Shown here: positions 1-5,617 of the stretch, one piece after another
Layout: every line of letters starts with the position of its first letter
How positions within the stretch are numbered: position 1 is the first letter of the stretch
Assembly (NCBI GenBank): GCA_026993275.1
Contig: JALWUB010000243.1
Location: 1 to 6,040 of the forward strand
From: Robiginitomaculum sp.
GTDB taxonomy: Bacteria; Pseudomonadota; Alphaproteobacteria; Caulobacterales; Maricaulaceae
Length of the DNA stretch: 6,040 bases
Direction: 5' to 3'
Notes under the pieces: generated by a model
The model's input: only the letters and a program-made list of their open reading frames with translations
The model's database searches: none
What the model was told of the DNA's origin: nothing
Program-made: the position numbers and the translations under genes

Positions 1-437
1 TCAGCGCCGCCATCGAGGAGGATCTGGGGGCGCTCTACTGGGCCGACCTGGACGACATGCTGGCCAATGTGGACGTGCTCAGCGTCAACTGCCCCAAGAC
101 GCCGCAAACCCGGCACTTGCTGAACCGTCAGCGCCTGGAGCGGCTGCCGGATCATGCCTGCCTGGTCAACACCTCGCGCGGCGATGTAATCGACGAAAGC
201 GCGCTTGCCGATCTGCTGCAGGAGGGGGCGCTGGGCGGCGCCGGGCTCGACGTGTTCGAGCACGAACCAAGGGTGGAGCCGCGCCTGCTGGCGCTGGACA
301 CGGTCTTCGCCCTGCCGCACATGGGCTCGGCGACCCAGGAAGCGCGCATCGCCATGGGCGAAAAGATGATCATCAACATCAAGGCCTTCGAGGATGGCCA
401 CAAGCCGCCGGACCGGGTGATTGCGGCGCTGGGGTGA
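1..437 (+). CDS. D-isomer-specific 2-hydroxyacid dehydrogenase (glyoxylate/hydroxypyruvate reductase type), 3' part
   Basis: This is the C-terminal 144 residues of an NAD(P)-dependent 2-hydroxyacid dehydrogenase; the gene begins upstream of the window and the first full codon is at base 3. The family reversibly reduces 2-oxoacids such as glyoxylate, hydroxypyruvate or pyruvate to D-2-hydroxyacids in the cytoplasm. Visible landmarks, numbered within the fragment, are NTSRGDVIDE (56-65) with the catalytic Arg59, GLDVFEHEP (81-89) with the catalytic Glu88, and LPHMGSAT (104-111) with the catalytic His106. The segment VDVLSVNCPKTPQTRHLL (23-40) belongs to the Rossmann domain. The Glu-His-Glu-Pro and His-Met-Gly-Ser-Ala-Thr wording fits the glyoxylate/hydroxypyruvate (GhrB/GyaR-like) branch better than SerA, and no C-terminal ACT domain follows. 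The cofactor-selecting GxGxxG loop lies outside the window, so NAD versus NADP preference and exact substrate cannot be read. The stop is TGA at 435-437, 82 bp before the next start. Confidence 0.93.
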   Translation, partial: SAAIEEDLGALYWADLDDMLANVDVLSVNCPKTPQTRHLLNRQRLERLPDHACLVNTSRGDVIDESALADLLQEGALGGAGLDVFEHEPRVEPRLLALDTVFALPHMGSATQEARIAMGEKMIINIKAFEDGHKPPDRVIAALG

Positions 438-485
438 TCTCCGCCTGTTCACGGGTTTGTGACCGCAAGGGCAGGCAAAGCGCGA

Positions 486-491
486 TAGGAT
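486..491 (+). promoter_or_regulatory. possible -10 element for the MBL-fold gene
   Basis: The 82-bp gap between the dehydrogenase stop (437) and the metallohydrolase start (520) contains TAGGAT. A start site about 7 bp downstream, near 498, would give a leader of roughly 22 nt that still includes the GGAGG at 506-510. The best -35-like match, GTGACC at 459-464, is too far away for a normal spacer, so the call rests on the -10 alone. Read-through from the upstream gene is an equally good explanation for expression. Confidence 0.25.
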
Positions 492-505
492 GGTCCCACG
501 ATTTT

Positions 506-510
506 GGAGG
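506..510 (+). promoter_or_regulatory. Shine-Dalgarno site deciding the MBL-fold gene start
   Basis: GGAGG lies 9 nt before the ATG at 520. It settles the start, because another ATG at 513 is only 2 nt from the GGAGG and is out of frame. It is the only strong Shine-Dalgarno sequence in front of any of the five complete genes. Confidence 0.8.
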
Positions 511-519
511 ACATGACCG

Positions 520-1440
520 ATGCCATACCGGATCAGGATCTTGCTGCTGGCTGTGTTTGCAGCCGTTTCGTTTTCGGCTTCGGCCCAGGCCCAGGATGAC
601 CGCTTTGCCAAGGTGCAGATCAAGACCACCGATCTGGGCCACGGCATCTACATGCTGGCCGGCGCAGGCGGCAATATGGGCCTGAGCACCGGCGCGGATG
701 GCGCATTTCTGATCGACGATGAATTCGCGCCCCTGTCGGCGCGCATCAAGGCCGCCATCGCCAGGGCCAGTGACAGCCCGGTGCACTATCTCGTCAACAC
801 CCACTGGCACGGCGACCATACCGGCGGCAATGCCAATTTCGGCGAAGCCGGTGCCGTCATCGTCGCCCAGGACAATGTGCGCAGGCGTCTCTCCACCGAC
901 CAGTTCATGAAGGCGTTTGGGCGCACCACCAAGGCCGCGCCCAAAATCGCCTGGCCGGTGATCACCTTCAATGACGAGATCAGCTTTTACCAGAACGGCC
1001 AGAGCATTCATGTCTTTCATGTCAGGAATGCCCATACCGATGGCGATTCGATGATCTATTTCGAGCCCGCCAATGTGCTGCACACCGGCGACGTGCTGTT
1101 CAACAAGATGTATCCCTTCATCGACACCGGCTCCGGCGGCTCCATTGACGGCATGATCGCGGCCCAGGAGCGCGCTTTGGCGCTGGTCACCGATGACACC
1201 AGGATCATCCCCGGCCACGGGCCGCTGGCGACAAAGGCCGACCTGGCGGACAATCTCGCTATGCTCAAGGCGGTGCGCCGAGCCGTGCTGAAAACCATTG
1301 CCGAGGGCAAGAGCGTGGACGAGGCGGTGGCCGCCGACCCGCTGAAGGCCCTGAACGCCAGATGGGGCGGCGGCTTCATCAAGCCCGAACAGATGGTGCG
1401 CATCGTCTATGGCGATCTGGTGCGCAAATCCGGCGACTGA
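520..1440 (+). CDS. exported MBL-fold metallohydrolase
   Basis: This is a complete 306-residue metallo-beta-lactamase-fold hydrolase, probably periplasmic. Residues 1-24 look like a Sec signal peptide: a basic start (Arg4, Arg6), a hydrophobic core, and likely cleavage after Ala-Gln-Ala at 24. The two-metal site is complete: THWHGDH (94-100) gives His95, His97, Asp99 and His100; AHTDGDS (171-177) gives His172; HTGDVLF (188-194) gives the bridging Asp191; and PGHGP (231-235) gives His233. An intact Asp bridge and third His argue for a binuclear zinc hydrolase of the glyoxalase II/SoxH/B3-like superfamily. Substrate cannot be deduced: these folds cleave beta-lactams, thioesters, lactones, phosphodiesters and sulfate esters. 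It is not a confident beta-lactamase, since no B1 or B3 signature beyond the shared metal ligands is evident. The start is fixed by GGAGG at 506-510. The last 34 bp overlap the end of the opposing adenylyltransferase gene. Confidence 0.92.
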   Translation: MPYRIRILLLAVFAAVSFSASAQAQDDRFAKVQIKTTDLGHGIYMLAGAGGNMGLSTGADGAFLIDDEFAPLSARIKAAIARASDSPVHYLVNTHWHGDHTGGNANFGEAGAVIVAQDNVRRRLSTDQFMKAFGRTTKAAPKIAWPVITFNDEISFYQNGQSIHVFHVRNAHTDGDSMIYFEPANVLHTGDVLFNKMYPFIDTGSGGSIDGMIAAQERALALVTDDTRIIPGHGPLATKADLADNLAMLKAVRRAVLKTIAEGKSVDEAVAADPLKALNARWGGGFIKPEQMVRIVYGDLVRKSGD

Positions 1441-2183
1441 CCGCCGCATACCGGGCAGGCGGGATCGCGCGGCAGGTCCAGCGTGCGGCAGGTGCCGGCC
1501 AGGCCGTCATAGACCATGAGGCGGCCATAGAGCGGCGAGCCGGCCCCGGTGATGATCTTGATGGCCTCCAGCGCCATCAGCGCGCCGACAACCCCGGTCA
1601 GGGCCCCCACCACCCCCAGGCTTTCGCAAGTCTCGCCCTCTTGCGCCGTCTCCGGCACCAGGCAGCGATAACAGGCAGTCTTGCCCCCATGCGAATCAAA
1701 GGCGGCCAGTTGCCCGTCAAAGCCGATGGCGGCGCCCGAGACCAGCGGCACCCCGGCGGCATGGCAGGCGGCATTGAGGGCAAGGCGGCTGGCAAAATTG
1801 TCGGTGGCATCCAGCACCAGATCCTGGTCCTGCACCAGCGCGGTGCAGCGGTCATCGAAACGCCGGACAAGAGGCTCAAGGCGCACATGCGGGTTGCGCC
1901 GCCCGAGCGCCCGTGCCGCCGCCTCCGCCTTGGCCTGGCCCACATCCGCCGTGCCAAACAGCACCTGGCGCTGCAGGTTCGACAGCGCCACCGTGTCGTC
2001 ATCCATCAGGGTGAGCGTGCCTATGCCGGCCGCGGCCAGATACAGCGCCGCCGGCGCGCCCAGGCCGCCGGCGCCAACGATCAGCACCCTGGCAGCCTTG
2101 AGCGCGTTCTGGCCTGGCCCGCCAATCTCTTTCAGCACCAGATGGCGGGCATAGCGCGTGATCTCGTCTTGGGTTAGACTCAT
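1407..2183 (-). CDS. moeB: MoeB/ThiF/HesA-family sulfur-carrier adenylyltransferase
   Basis: This 258-residue E1-like enzyme adenylates the C-terminal Gly-Gly of a small ubiquitin-fold sulfur carrier (MoaD in molybdopterin synthesis, ThiS in thiamine synthesis) in the cytoplasm. The family opening ITRYARHLVLKEIGGPGQ is at 8-25. The nucleotide loop GAGGLGAP spans 37-44, followed by MDDDTVALSNLQRQ (60-73) with the acidic residues and Arg72 that contact ATP, Lys85, and the DATDN motif at 125-129. Two CxxC pairs, C171/C174 and C243/C246, form the structural zinc site. Cys186, before the GVVGALTGVVG helix, aligns with the ThiF sulfur-transfer cysteine and its MoeB equivalent. There is no C-terminal rhodanese domain, so it is not the MoeZ/MOCS3 type. 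MoeB versus ThiF cannot be settled without a neighbouring carrier gene, and none is present, so the symbol is the likelier choice only. No clear Shine-Dalgarno precedes the ATG. Its start is 21 bp from the divergent DUF3052 start, and its tail overlaps the MBL-fold gene by 34 bp. Confidence 0.9.
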   Translation of the reverse strand: MSLTQDEITRYARHLVLKEIGGPGQNALKAARVLIVGAGGLGAPAALYLAAAGIGTLTLMDDDTVALSNLQRQVLFGTADVGQAKAEAAARALGRRNPHVRLEPLVRRFDDRCTALVQDQDLVLDATDNFASRLALNAACHAAGVPLVSGAAIGFDGQLAAFDSHGGKTACYRCLVPETAQEGETCESLGVVGALTGVVGALMALEAIKIITGAGSPLYGRLMVYDGLAGTCRTLDLPRDPACPVCGGQSPDLRTRSP

Positions 2184-2204
2184 GGGAGCAATCCGGGAAA
2201 AGCC

Positions 2205-2615
2205 ATGACCTCAGCCTCACAAAAACCGCTTTGGCAGAAACTGCAAGTGCGCAATGGCATGCGCCTGCGGCTGATGAACCCGCCAGACGGCATCATGGAG
2301 GCCTTTCGCGGCCTGCCGCAGGACATTGCCCTGACCAGCGAGGGCATTGGCGGCGTTGACGCCGTGCTGGCCTTTGTCGCCTCCAAGGCCGACCTGGCCG
2401 TGCTCGCCGAGCCATGCGTGCGCATGTTGCCCGAAGACGGACTGCTGTGGTTCGCCTGGCCCAAAAAAAGCGCCCATCTGCGCACCGACATTTCCCGCGA
2501 TGCAGGCTGGGAGCCCTTGCGCACAATGGGGCTGCGCCCGGTGCGCGCCATCAGTATCAATGAGCGCTGGAGTGCCCTGCGCTTTCGCCCGTCGCACCTG
2601 GTCAAAACGCGTTAG
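2205..2615 (+). CDS. DUF3052 family protein
   Basis: This is a 136-residue cytoplasmic protein without signal peptide or membrane segment. It matches the DUF3052 pattern as I recall it: an N-terminal strand with VRNGMRLRLMNPPDG (15-29), the hallmark LPEDGLLWFAWPKKS (75-89), then TDIS (94-97) and a C-terminal GLRPVRAISINERWSALRFR (109-128). The family's biochemical role is not established, so no function is assigned. The alternating hydrophobic strands and the Gly-Met-Arg opening resemble small alpha/beta folds such as methyltransferase fragments, but no SAM-binding glycine motif is visible. A weak GGGA at 2195-2198 is the only ribosome-binding candidate for the ATG. The gene shares a 21-bp divergent gap with the MoeB-like gene, and its TAG stop is separated by one base from the opposing TPR gene's stop. 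Confidence 0.85.
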   Translation: MTSASQKPLWQKLQVRNGMRLRLMNPPDGIMEAFRGLPQDIALTSEGIGGVDAVLAFVASKADLAVLAEPCVRMLPEDGLLWFAWPKKSAHLRTDISRDAGWEPLRTMGLRPVRAISINERWSALRFRPSHLVKTR

Positions 2616-2616
2616 C

Positions 2617-3420
2617 CTAACCCTGTCCCCCGCCGCTGTCCGGTGTGCGGCGGCCGTCAAGGCTTTGGTAAAAGATGGCCCTTTGCCGCGCGGCCTCCAG
2701 ACCCTTTTGCCGCCACACGGCGAGCACGCTGGCGGCACGCCTTTGCAGCAGTCTGTCATAGGCGGCGCTGGCGCGGCCATGATCGCGTGCCTGGATGAGC
2801 AGATCCCTGGCCTGGCTTTGCCATTGCGGCTTGCCCACCGCCAGCAGGGCCAGGCCGCACAGGCTGAGCAATGCCGCATCGTCTGGCGCCGCTGCCGCGG
2901 CATAGGCGCAGTCCCTGGCCCCGTCTTCGGCGCTGGCGCCGGTCATGCGGGCGCCAAACGCACCGCCGCGGCGGACGATTTCCAGATGCCAGATGCCCAG
3001 CATGGCATAGGCCCAGGGCGAGCGCGGCGCAATTGCAATGGCGGCGCTGATCTGGCGCAGCGCCTTGGGCGCGAGGCCCCTGGCGAAGCTTTTCCATTTG
3101 CCGATGCGGCGCCCCAGATAGCCATAGGCCGACGCCTGCAGCAAATGCGCCTCGGCATTGCCCGGGTCCAGCTGTTCTGCCCGCTGTGCCGCCTTGAGCG
3201 CGGCTTCGATCTCTGCCCTTGGTGCTGCGCTCAGGCCCAGATCAACGCGCACCAGATGGGCGCGCGCCGCCAGCACCAGGGAACGGGCCGTGCCCTCGGC
3301 CTGGCCCAGGGCAATGGCCTGGCGGTAGTCGCCGCGCTGATAGGCCTCCAGCGCACCGGCGTGCGCGCGCCCGGCAAGGACGAACAGGACCAGGCCCAGC
3401 ATGGCGATGCGCGCGTTCAT
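2617..3420 (-). CDS. exported TPR-type (tetratricopeptide-like) protein
   Basis: This is a 267-residue protein of unknown function. I chose the ATG at 3418-3420 over an in-frame ATG 25 codons upstream, because it places a clean signal peptide at the N-terminus: MNAR, a hydrophobic stretch from Ile5 to Leu15, and likely cleavage after Ala-His-Ala at 21. The mature part is alanine-rich and helical, with TPR-like helix pairs near 23-56 (AYQRGDYRQAIALG), 70-103 (ending LDPGNAEAHLLQASAYGYLG), 119-147 (IAPRSPWAYAMLGIWHLE) and 170-198 (AAPDDAALLSLCGLALLAVG). The repeats are degenerate and no catalytic motif is seen, so a periplasmic scaffold or binding role is the most that can be inferred. The C-terminus ends in a Gly-rich tail (SGGGQG). 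It is divergent from recG across 115 bp and ends one base from the DUF3052 stop. No Shine-Dalgarno is seen, and a leaderless start is possible. Confidence 0.82.
   Translation of the reverse strand: MNARIAMLGLVLFVLAGRAHAGALEAYQRGDYRQAIALGQAEGTARSLVLAARAHLVRVDLGLSAAPRAEIEAALKAAQRAEQLDPGNAEAHLLQASAYGYLGRRIGKWKSFARGLAPKALRQISAAIAIAPRSPWAYAMLGIWHLEIVRRGGAFGARMTGASAEDGARDCAYAAAAAPDDAALLSLCGLALLAVGKPQWQSQARDLLIQARDHGRASAAYDRLLQRRAASVLAVWRQKGLEAARQRAIFYQSLDGRRTPDSGGGQG
2630..2653. repeat. GC-rich inverted repeat just past the DUF3052 stop
   Basis: CCGCCGC (2630-2636) and GCGGCGG (2647-2653) are perfect 7-bp arms around a 10-nt loop. The hairpin begins 14 bp past the DUF3052 stop and lies inside the last codons of the opposing TPR gene. 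It lacks a T-tract, so it is not a classical intrinsic terminator. It could stabilise the 3' end of the DUF3052 transcript, or it may be a by-product of GC-rich coding sequence (Arg and Gly codons). Confidence 0.3.
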
Positions 3421-3427
3421 GGGCCAG

Positions 3428-3433
3428 ATGGTA
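3428..3433 (-). promoter_or_regulatory. possible -10 element of the TPR gene, leaderless layout
   Basis: On the minus strand TACCAT ends 7 nt before the ATG at 3420, so transcription would begin within a base of the start codon. It matches the -10 consensus at four of six positions and has no evident -35 partner. No Shine-Dalgarno precedes the ATG, which fits a leaderless mRNA but does not prove it. Confidence 0.25.
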
Positions 3434-3523
3434 GCAAAGCACAGAAGCGGCGCACAGGGCAAAAGCCACAGGGGCCGCACCGGCAAGACGGCCAAGGTCT
3501 GGTTTCCATCCGCCCAAAGCCCC

Positions 3524-3529
3524 TATACT
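3524..3529 (+). promoter_or_regulatory. -10 element of recG placed for a leaderless transcript
   Basis: TATACT is a five-of-six match to the -10 consensus and sits six bases (GCCCCC) before the recG ATG. The usual 7-nt step from the last base of the hexamer puts the transcription start exactly on the A of the ATG at 3536. No Shine-Dalgarno sequence is present, as the bases just before the ATG are all pyrimidine except one. No good -35 element is seen around 3500-3506. Leaderless genes of this form are known to be common in several alphaproteobacteria. Confidence 0.5.
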
Positions 3530-3535
3530 GCCCCC

Positions 3536-5617
3536 ATGCGGCCACAGATTCTCTTTGCGCTTTTTGCCCCGGCCCGGAGCCTGCCGGGGGTTGGCCCGCG
3601 GGTGGAGGAAAACCTGCAAAAGCTGGGGGCCAGGCGGGTGTTCGACCTGCTCGCCATGATGCCTGTCTCCCTGGTGGACCGGCGTTCCCGCCCCGGCGCA
3701 GCCCATGCCTTGGATGGCCAGATTGCCAGTTTCGAGGTCGAGGTGGAGGCGCATGTGCCGCCGGAGCGCCGCGGCCGCCCCTACAAGGTGCGCACCTTTG
3801 ACGACACCGGTTATCTGACCCTGGCCTGGTTCCATGGCCGTCCCGATTATCTCAAGCAGCAATTGCCGGTGGGCGCGCGCCGTGTTGTCAGCGGCCGCGT
3901 CGAGCGCTTTGGCGGCGAGATCCAGATGCTGCACCCCGATTACATCGTGCCGCCGGAGCATGCGGAGACCATTCCCGCCATCGAGCCGGTCTATCCCATG
4001 ACCCAGGGGCTGGCGGCGAAAACCCTGCGCAAGGCCATTGCCGGCGCGCTGGAGCGGGCGCCGGACCTGGAAGAATGGATCGATGCCGCTCTTCTGGCCA
4101 GAAACAACTGGCCCGGCTGGCGCGCAGCGCTTTTCGCCCTGCACCAGCCGCAGGACCTGCATGTGCTTGATGATGACAGCGCGGCGCGCCGCCGCCTTGC
4201 CTATGATGAATTGCTGTCGCGGCAATTGGCGCTGGCGCTGGTGCGGGCGCACCGGCGCGCCCAGGGCGGCCTGGCCATGACCGGCGATGGCACCAAGGTG
4301 CAGGCGGTGATCGCAGCGGCGCCGTTCACTCCTACCGGTGCGCAAACCCGGGTGTTTGCCGAGATCGAGGCCGACATGGCGGCGCCGCAGCGCATGACGC
4401 GGCTGTTGCAGGGCGATGTTGGCGCGGGCAAGACCTTCGTGGCGGCGCTGGCGGCGGCGCGCGCCGCCGAGGCCGGACGCCAGTGCGCGCTGATGGCACC
4501 CACGGAGATTCTGGCGCGCCAGCATGCAGAGGCGCTGAAACCGCTGCTGGAGGCTGCGGGGATTCGCCTCGACATTCTCACCGGGCGCGACAAGGGGCGC
4601 AGCCGCGAGGCCATACTGGCGCGCCTGGCCAGCGGCGAAACCGGCGTCATTTGCGGCACTCATGCCTTGTTTCAGGAAGGCGTGGACTTTGCCGCGCTGG
4701 GGCTGGTCATCATTGATGAACAACACCGCTTTGGCGTCTCCGACCGGCTGAAACTGACGGCCAAGGGGGCGCGCCCGGACCTGCTGGTGATGACGGCAAC
4801 GCCAATTCCGCGCTCGCTCGCGCTGGCAGTTTATGGCGACATGGACCTGTCCCGGCTCGATGAAAAGCCGCCGGGGCGGCAAAGGGTGGATACACGGGTG
4901 ATCCCGCTGGCGCGGCTGAACGAGGTCGAGGAGGCGCTCGGGCGGTTGCTGGCGGCGGGGGGGCGCGGCTATTGGGTGTGTCCACTGGTCGAGGAGAGCG
5001 ACAAGATTGACCTGGCTGCCGCCGAAGCCCGCCATGAAAGCCTCAAGGCACGCTTTGGCGATCGTGTCGGCCTGGTGCACGGACGCATGGCGGCGCGCGA
5101 AAAAGAGCGCATCGCCAGGGCATTCAAGGCCGGCGAGATCACACTGCTGGTGGCGACAACGGTGGTCGAGGTGGGCATGGACGTGCCGCAGGCCAATGTC
5201 ATGGTGGTGGAGCAGGCCGAGCGCTTTGGCCTGGCGCAATTGCACCAGTTGCGCGGCCGTGTCGGGCGCTCTGACAAGGCCTCATCGTGCCTGCTCCTGT
5301 ATCAGGCGCCGCTGGGGGAAATGGCGCGCAAGCGCCTGCAGATCCTGCGCGAAACCGATGACGGCTTCCTGATTGCTGAAACCGACTGGAAACTGCGCGG
5401 CAGCGGCGATGTGCTGGGGGTGCGCCAGAGCGGCATGCCGCGCAACCGCTTCGCCCGGCTGGAGCGCGATGGCGACTTGCTGGAAATGGCCAATGCCCAG
5501 GCGCGGCTGATTGCGCAAAACGACCCGGATCTGGTGGGCAAGACCGGCCCGGCGCTGCGCCAGTTGCTGTATCTGTTCGAGCAGGATCAGGCGATGCGCT
5601 TGCTGTCGTCGGGCTGA
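3536..5617 (+). CDS. recG: ATP-dependent DNA helicase RecG
   Basis: RecG is a cytoplasmic superfamily 2 translocase that remodels stalled replication forks and drives branch migration of Holliday junctions and R-loops. At 693 residues it has the family's usual length. The N-terminal part holds the wedge/OB-fold region, with the helix-hairpin-like LPGVGPRVEENLQKLG (16-31) and the strand FDDTGYLTLAWFHGRPDYLK (88-107). The motor begins with FTPTGAQ (264-270), then Walker A GDVGAGKT (293-300), APTEILARQH (321-330), the DEQH box (394-397), TATPIPRS (420-427), LVATTVVEVGMDVP (538-551) and QLRGRVGRS (571-579). The TRG region that couples ATP hydrolysis to DNA movement follows, with DWKLRGSGDVLGVRQSG at 617-633. 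All key motifs are intact. An in-frame ATG 45 codons upstream was rejected: the family N-terminus starts at MRPQILFALF, and the upstream codons cover the TATACT box and run into the divergent TPR gene. The last 31 bp overlap the opposing DUF502 gene. Confidence 0.97.
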   Translation: MRPQILFALFAPARSLPGVGPRVEENLQKLGARRVFDLLAMMPVSLVDRRSRPGAAHALDGQIASFEVEVEAHVPPERRGRPYKVRTFDDTGYLTLAWFHGRPDYLKQQLPVGARRVVSGRVERFGGEIQMLHPDYIVPPEHAETIPAIEPVYPMTQGLAAKTLRKAIAGALERAPDLEEWIDAALLARNNWPGWRAALFALHQPQDLHVLDDDSAARRRLAYDELLSRQLALALVRAHRRAQGGLAMTGDGTKVQAVIAAAPFTPTGAQTRVFAEIEADMAAPQRMTRLLQGDVGAGKTFVAALAAARAAEAGRQCALMAPTEILARQHAEALKPLLEAAGIRLDILTGRDKGRSREAILARLASGETGVICGTHALFQEGVDFAALGLVIIDEQHRFGVSDRLKLTAKGARPDLLVMTATPIPRSLALAVYGDMDLSRLDEKPPGRQRVDTRVIPLARLNEVEEALGRLLAAGGRGYWVCPLVEESDKIDLAAAEARHESLKARFGDRVGLVHGRMAAREKERIARAFKAGEITLLVATTVVEVGMDVPQANVMVVEQAERFGLAQLHQLRGRVGRSDKASSCLLLYQAPLGEMARKRLQILRETDDGFLIAETDWKLRGSGDVLGVRQSGMPRNRFARLERDGDLLEMANAQARLIAQNDPDLVGKTGPALRQLLYLFEQDQAMRLLSSG

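Noticed and set aside
443..476. GCCTG...CAGGC inverted repeat after the dehydrogenase stop as an intrinsic terminator
   Set aside because: The arms are 5 bp with a loop over 20 nt and no T-tract follows, so it is unlikely to terminate transcription.
520..1440. Calling the MBL-fold gene a beta-lactamase resistance gene
   Set aside because: The metal ligands are shared by the whole superfamily and nothing visible separates it as a beta-lactamase.
379..1449. A 356-codon minus-strand open frame opposite the MBL-fold gene
   Set aside because: The plus strand has a signal peptide, a Shine-Dalgarno and all metal ligands, whereas the antisense frame shows no recognisable domain and spans two genes.
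1362..2177. A 271-codon plus-strand open frame antisense to the MoeB-like gene
   Set aside because: The minus strand carries all adenylyltransferase motifs, and the plus-strand product is an Arg/Gln/Ala-rich shadow.
2347..3801. A 484-codon plus-strand open frame running through the TPR gene and into recG
   Set aside because: It crosses three real genes in a different frame, and its translation is low-complexity and resembles no protein family.
3242..5245. A 667-codon open frame on the minus strand, antisense to recG
   Set aside because: It is a by-product of GC-rich coding sequence: its translation is rich in His, Arg, Gln and Ala with no family motif, while the plus strand encodes an intact RecG.
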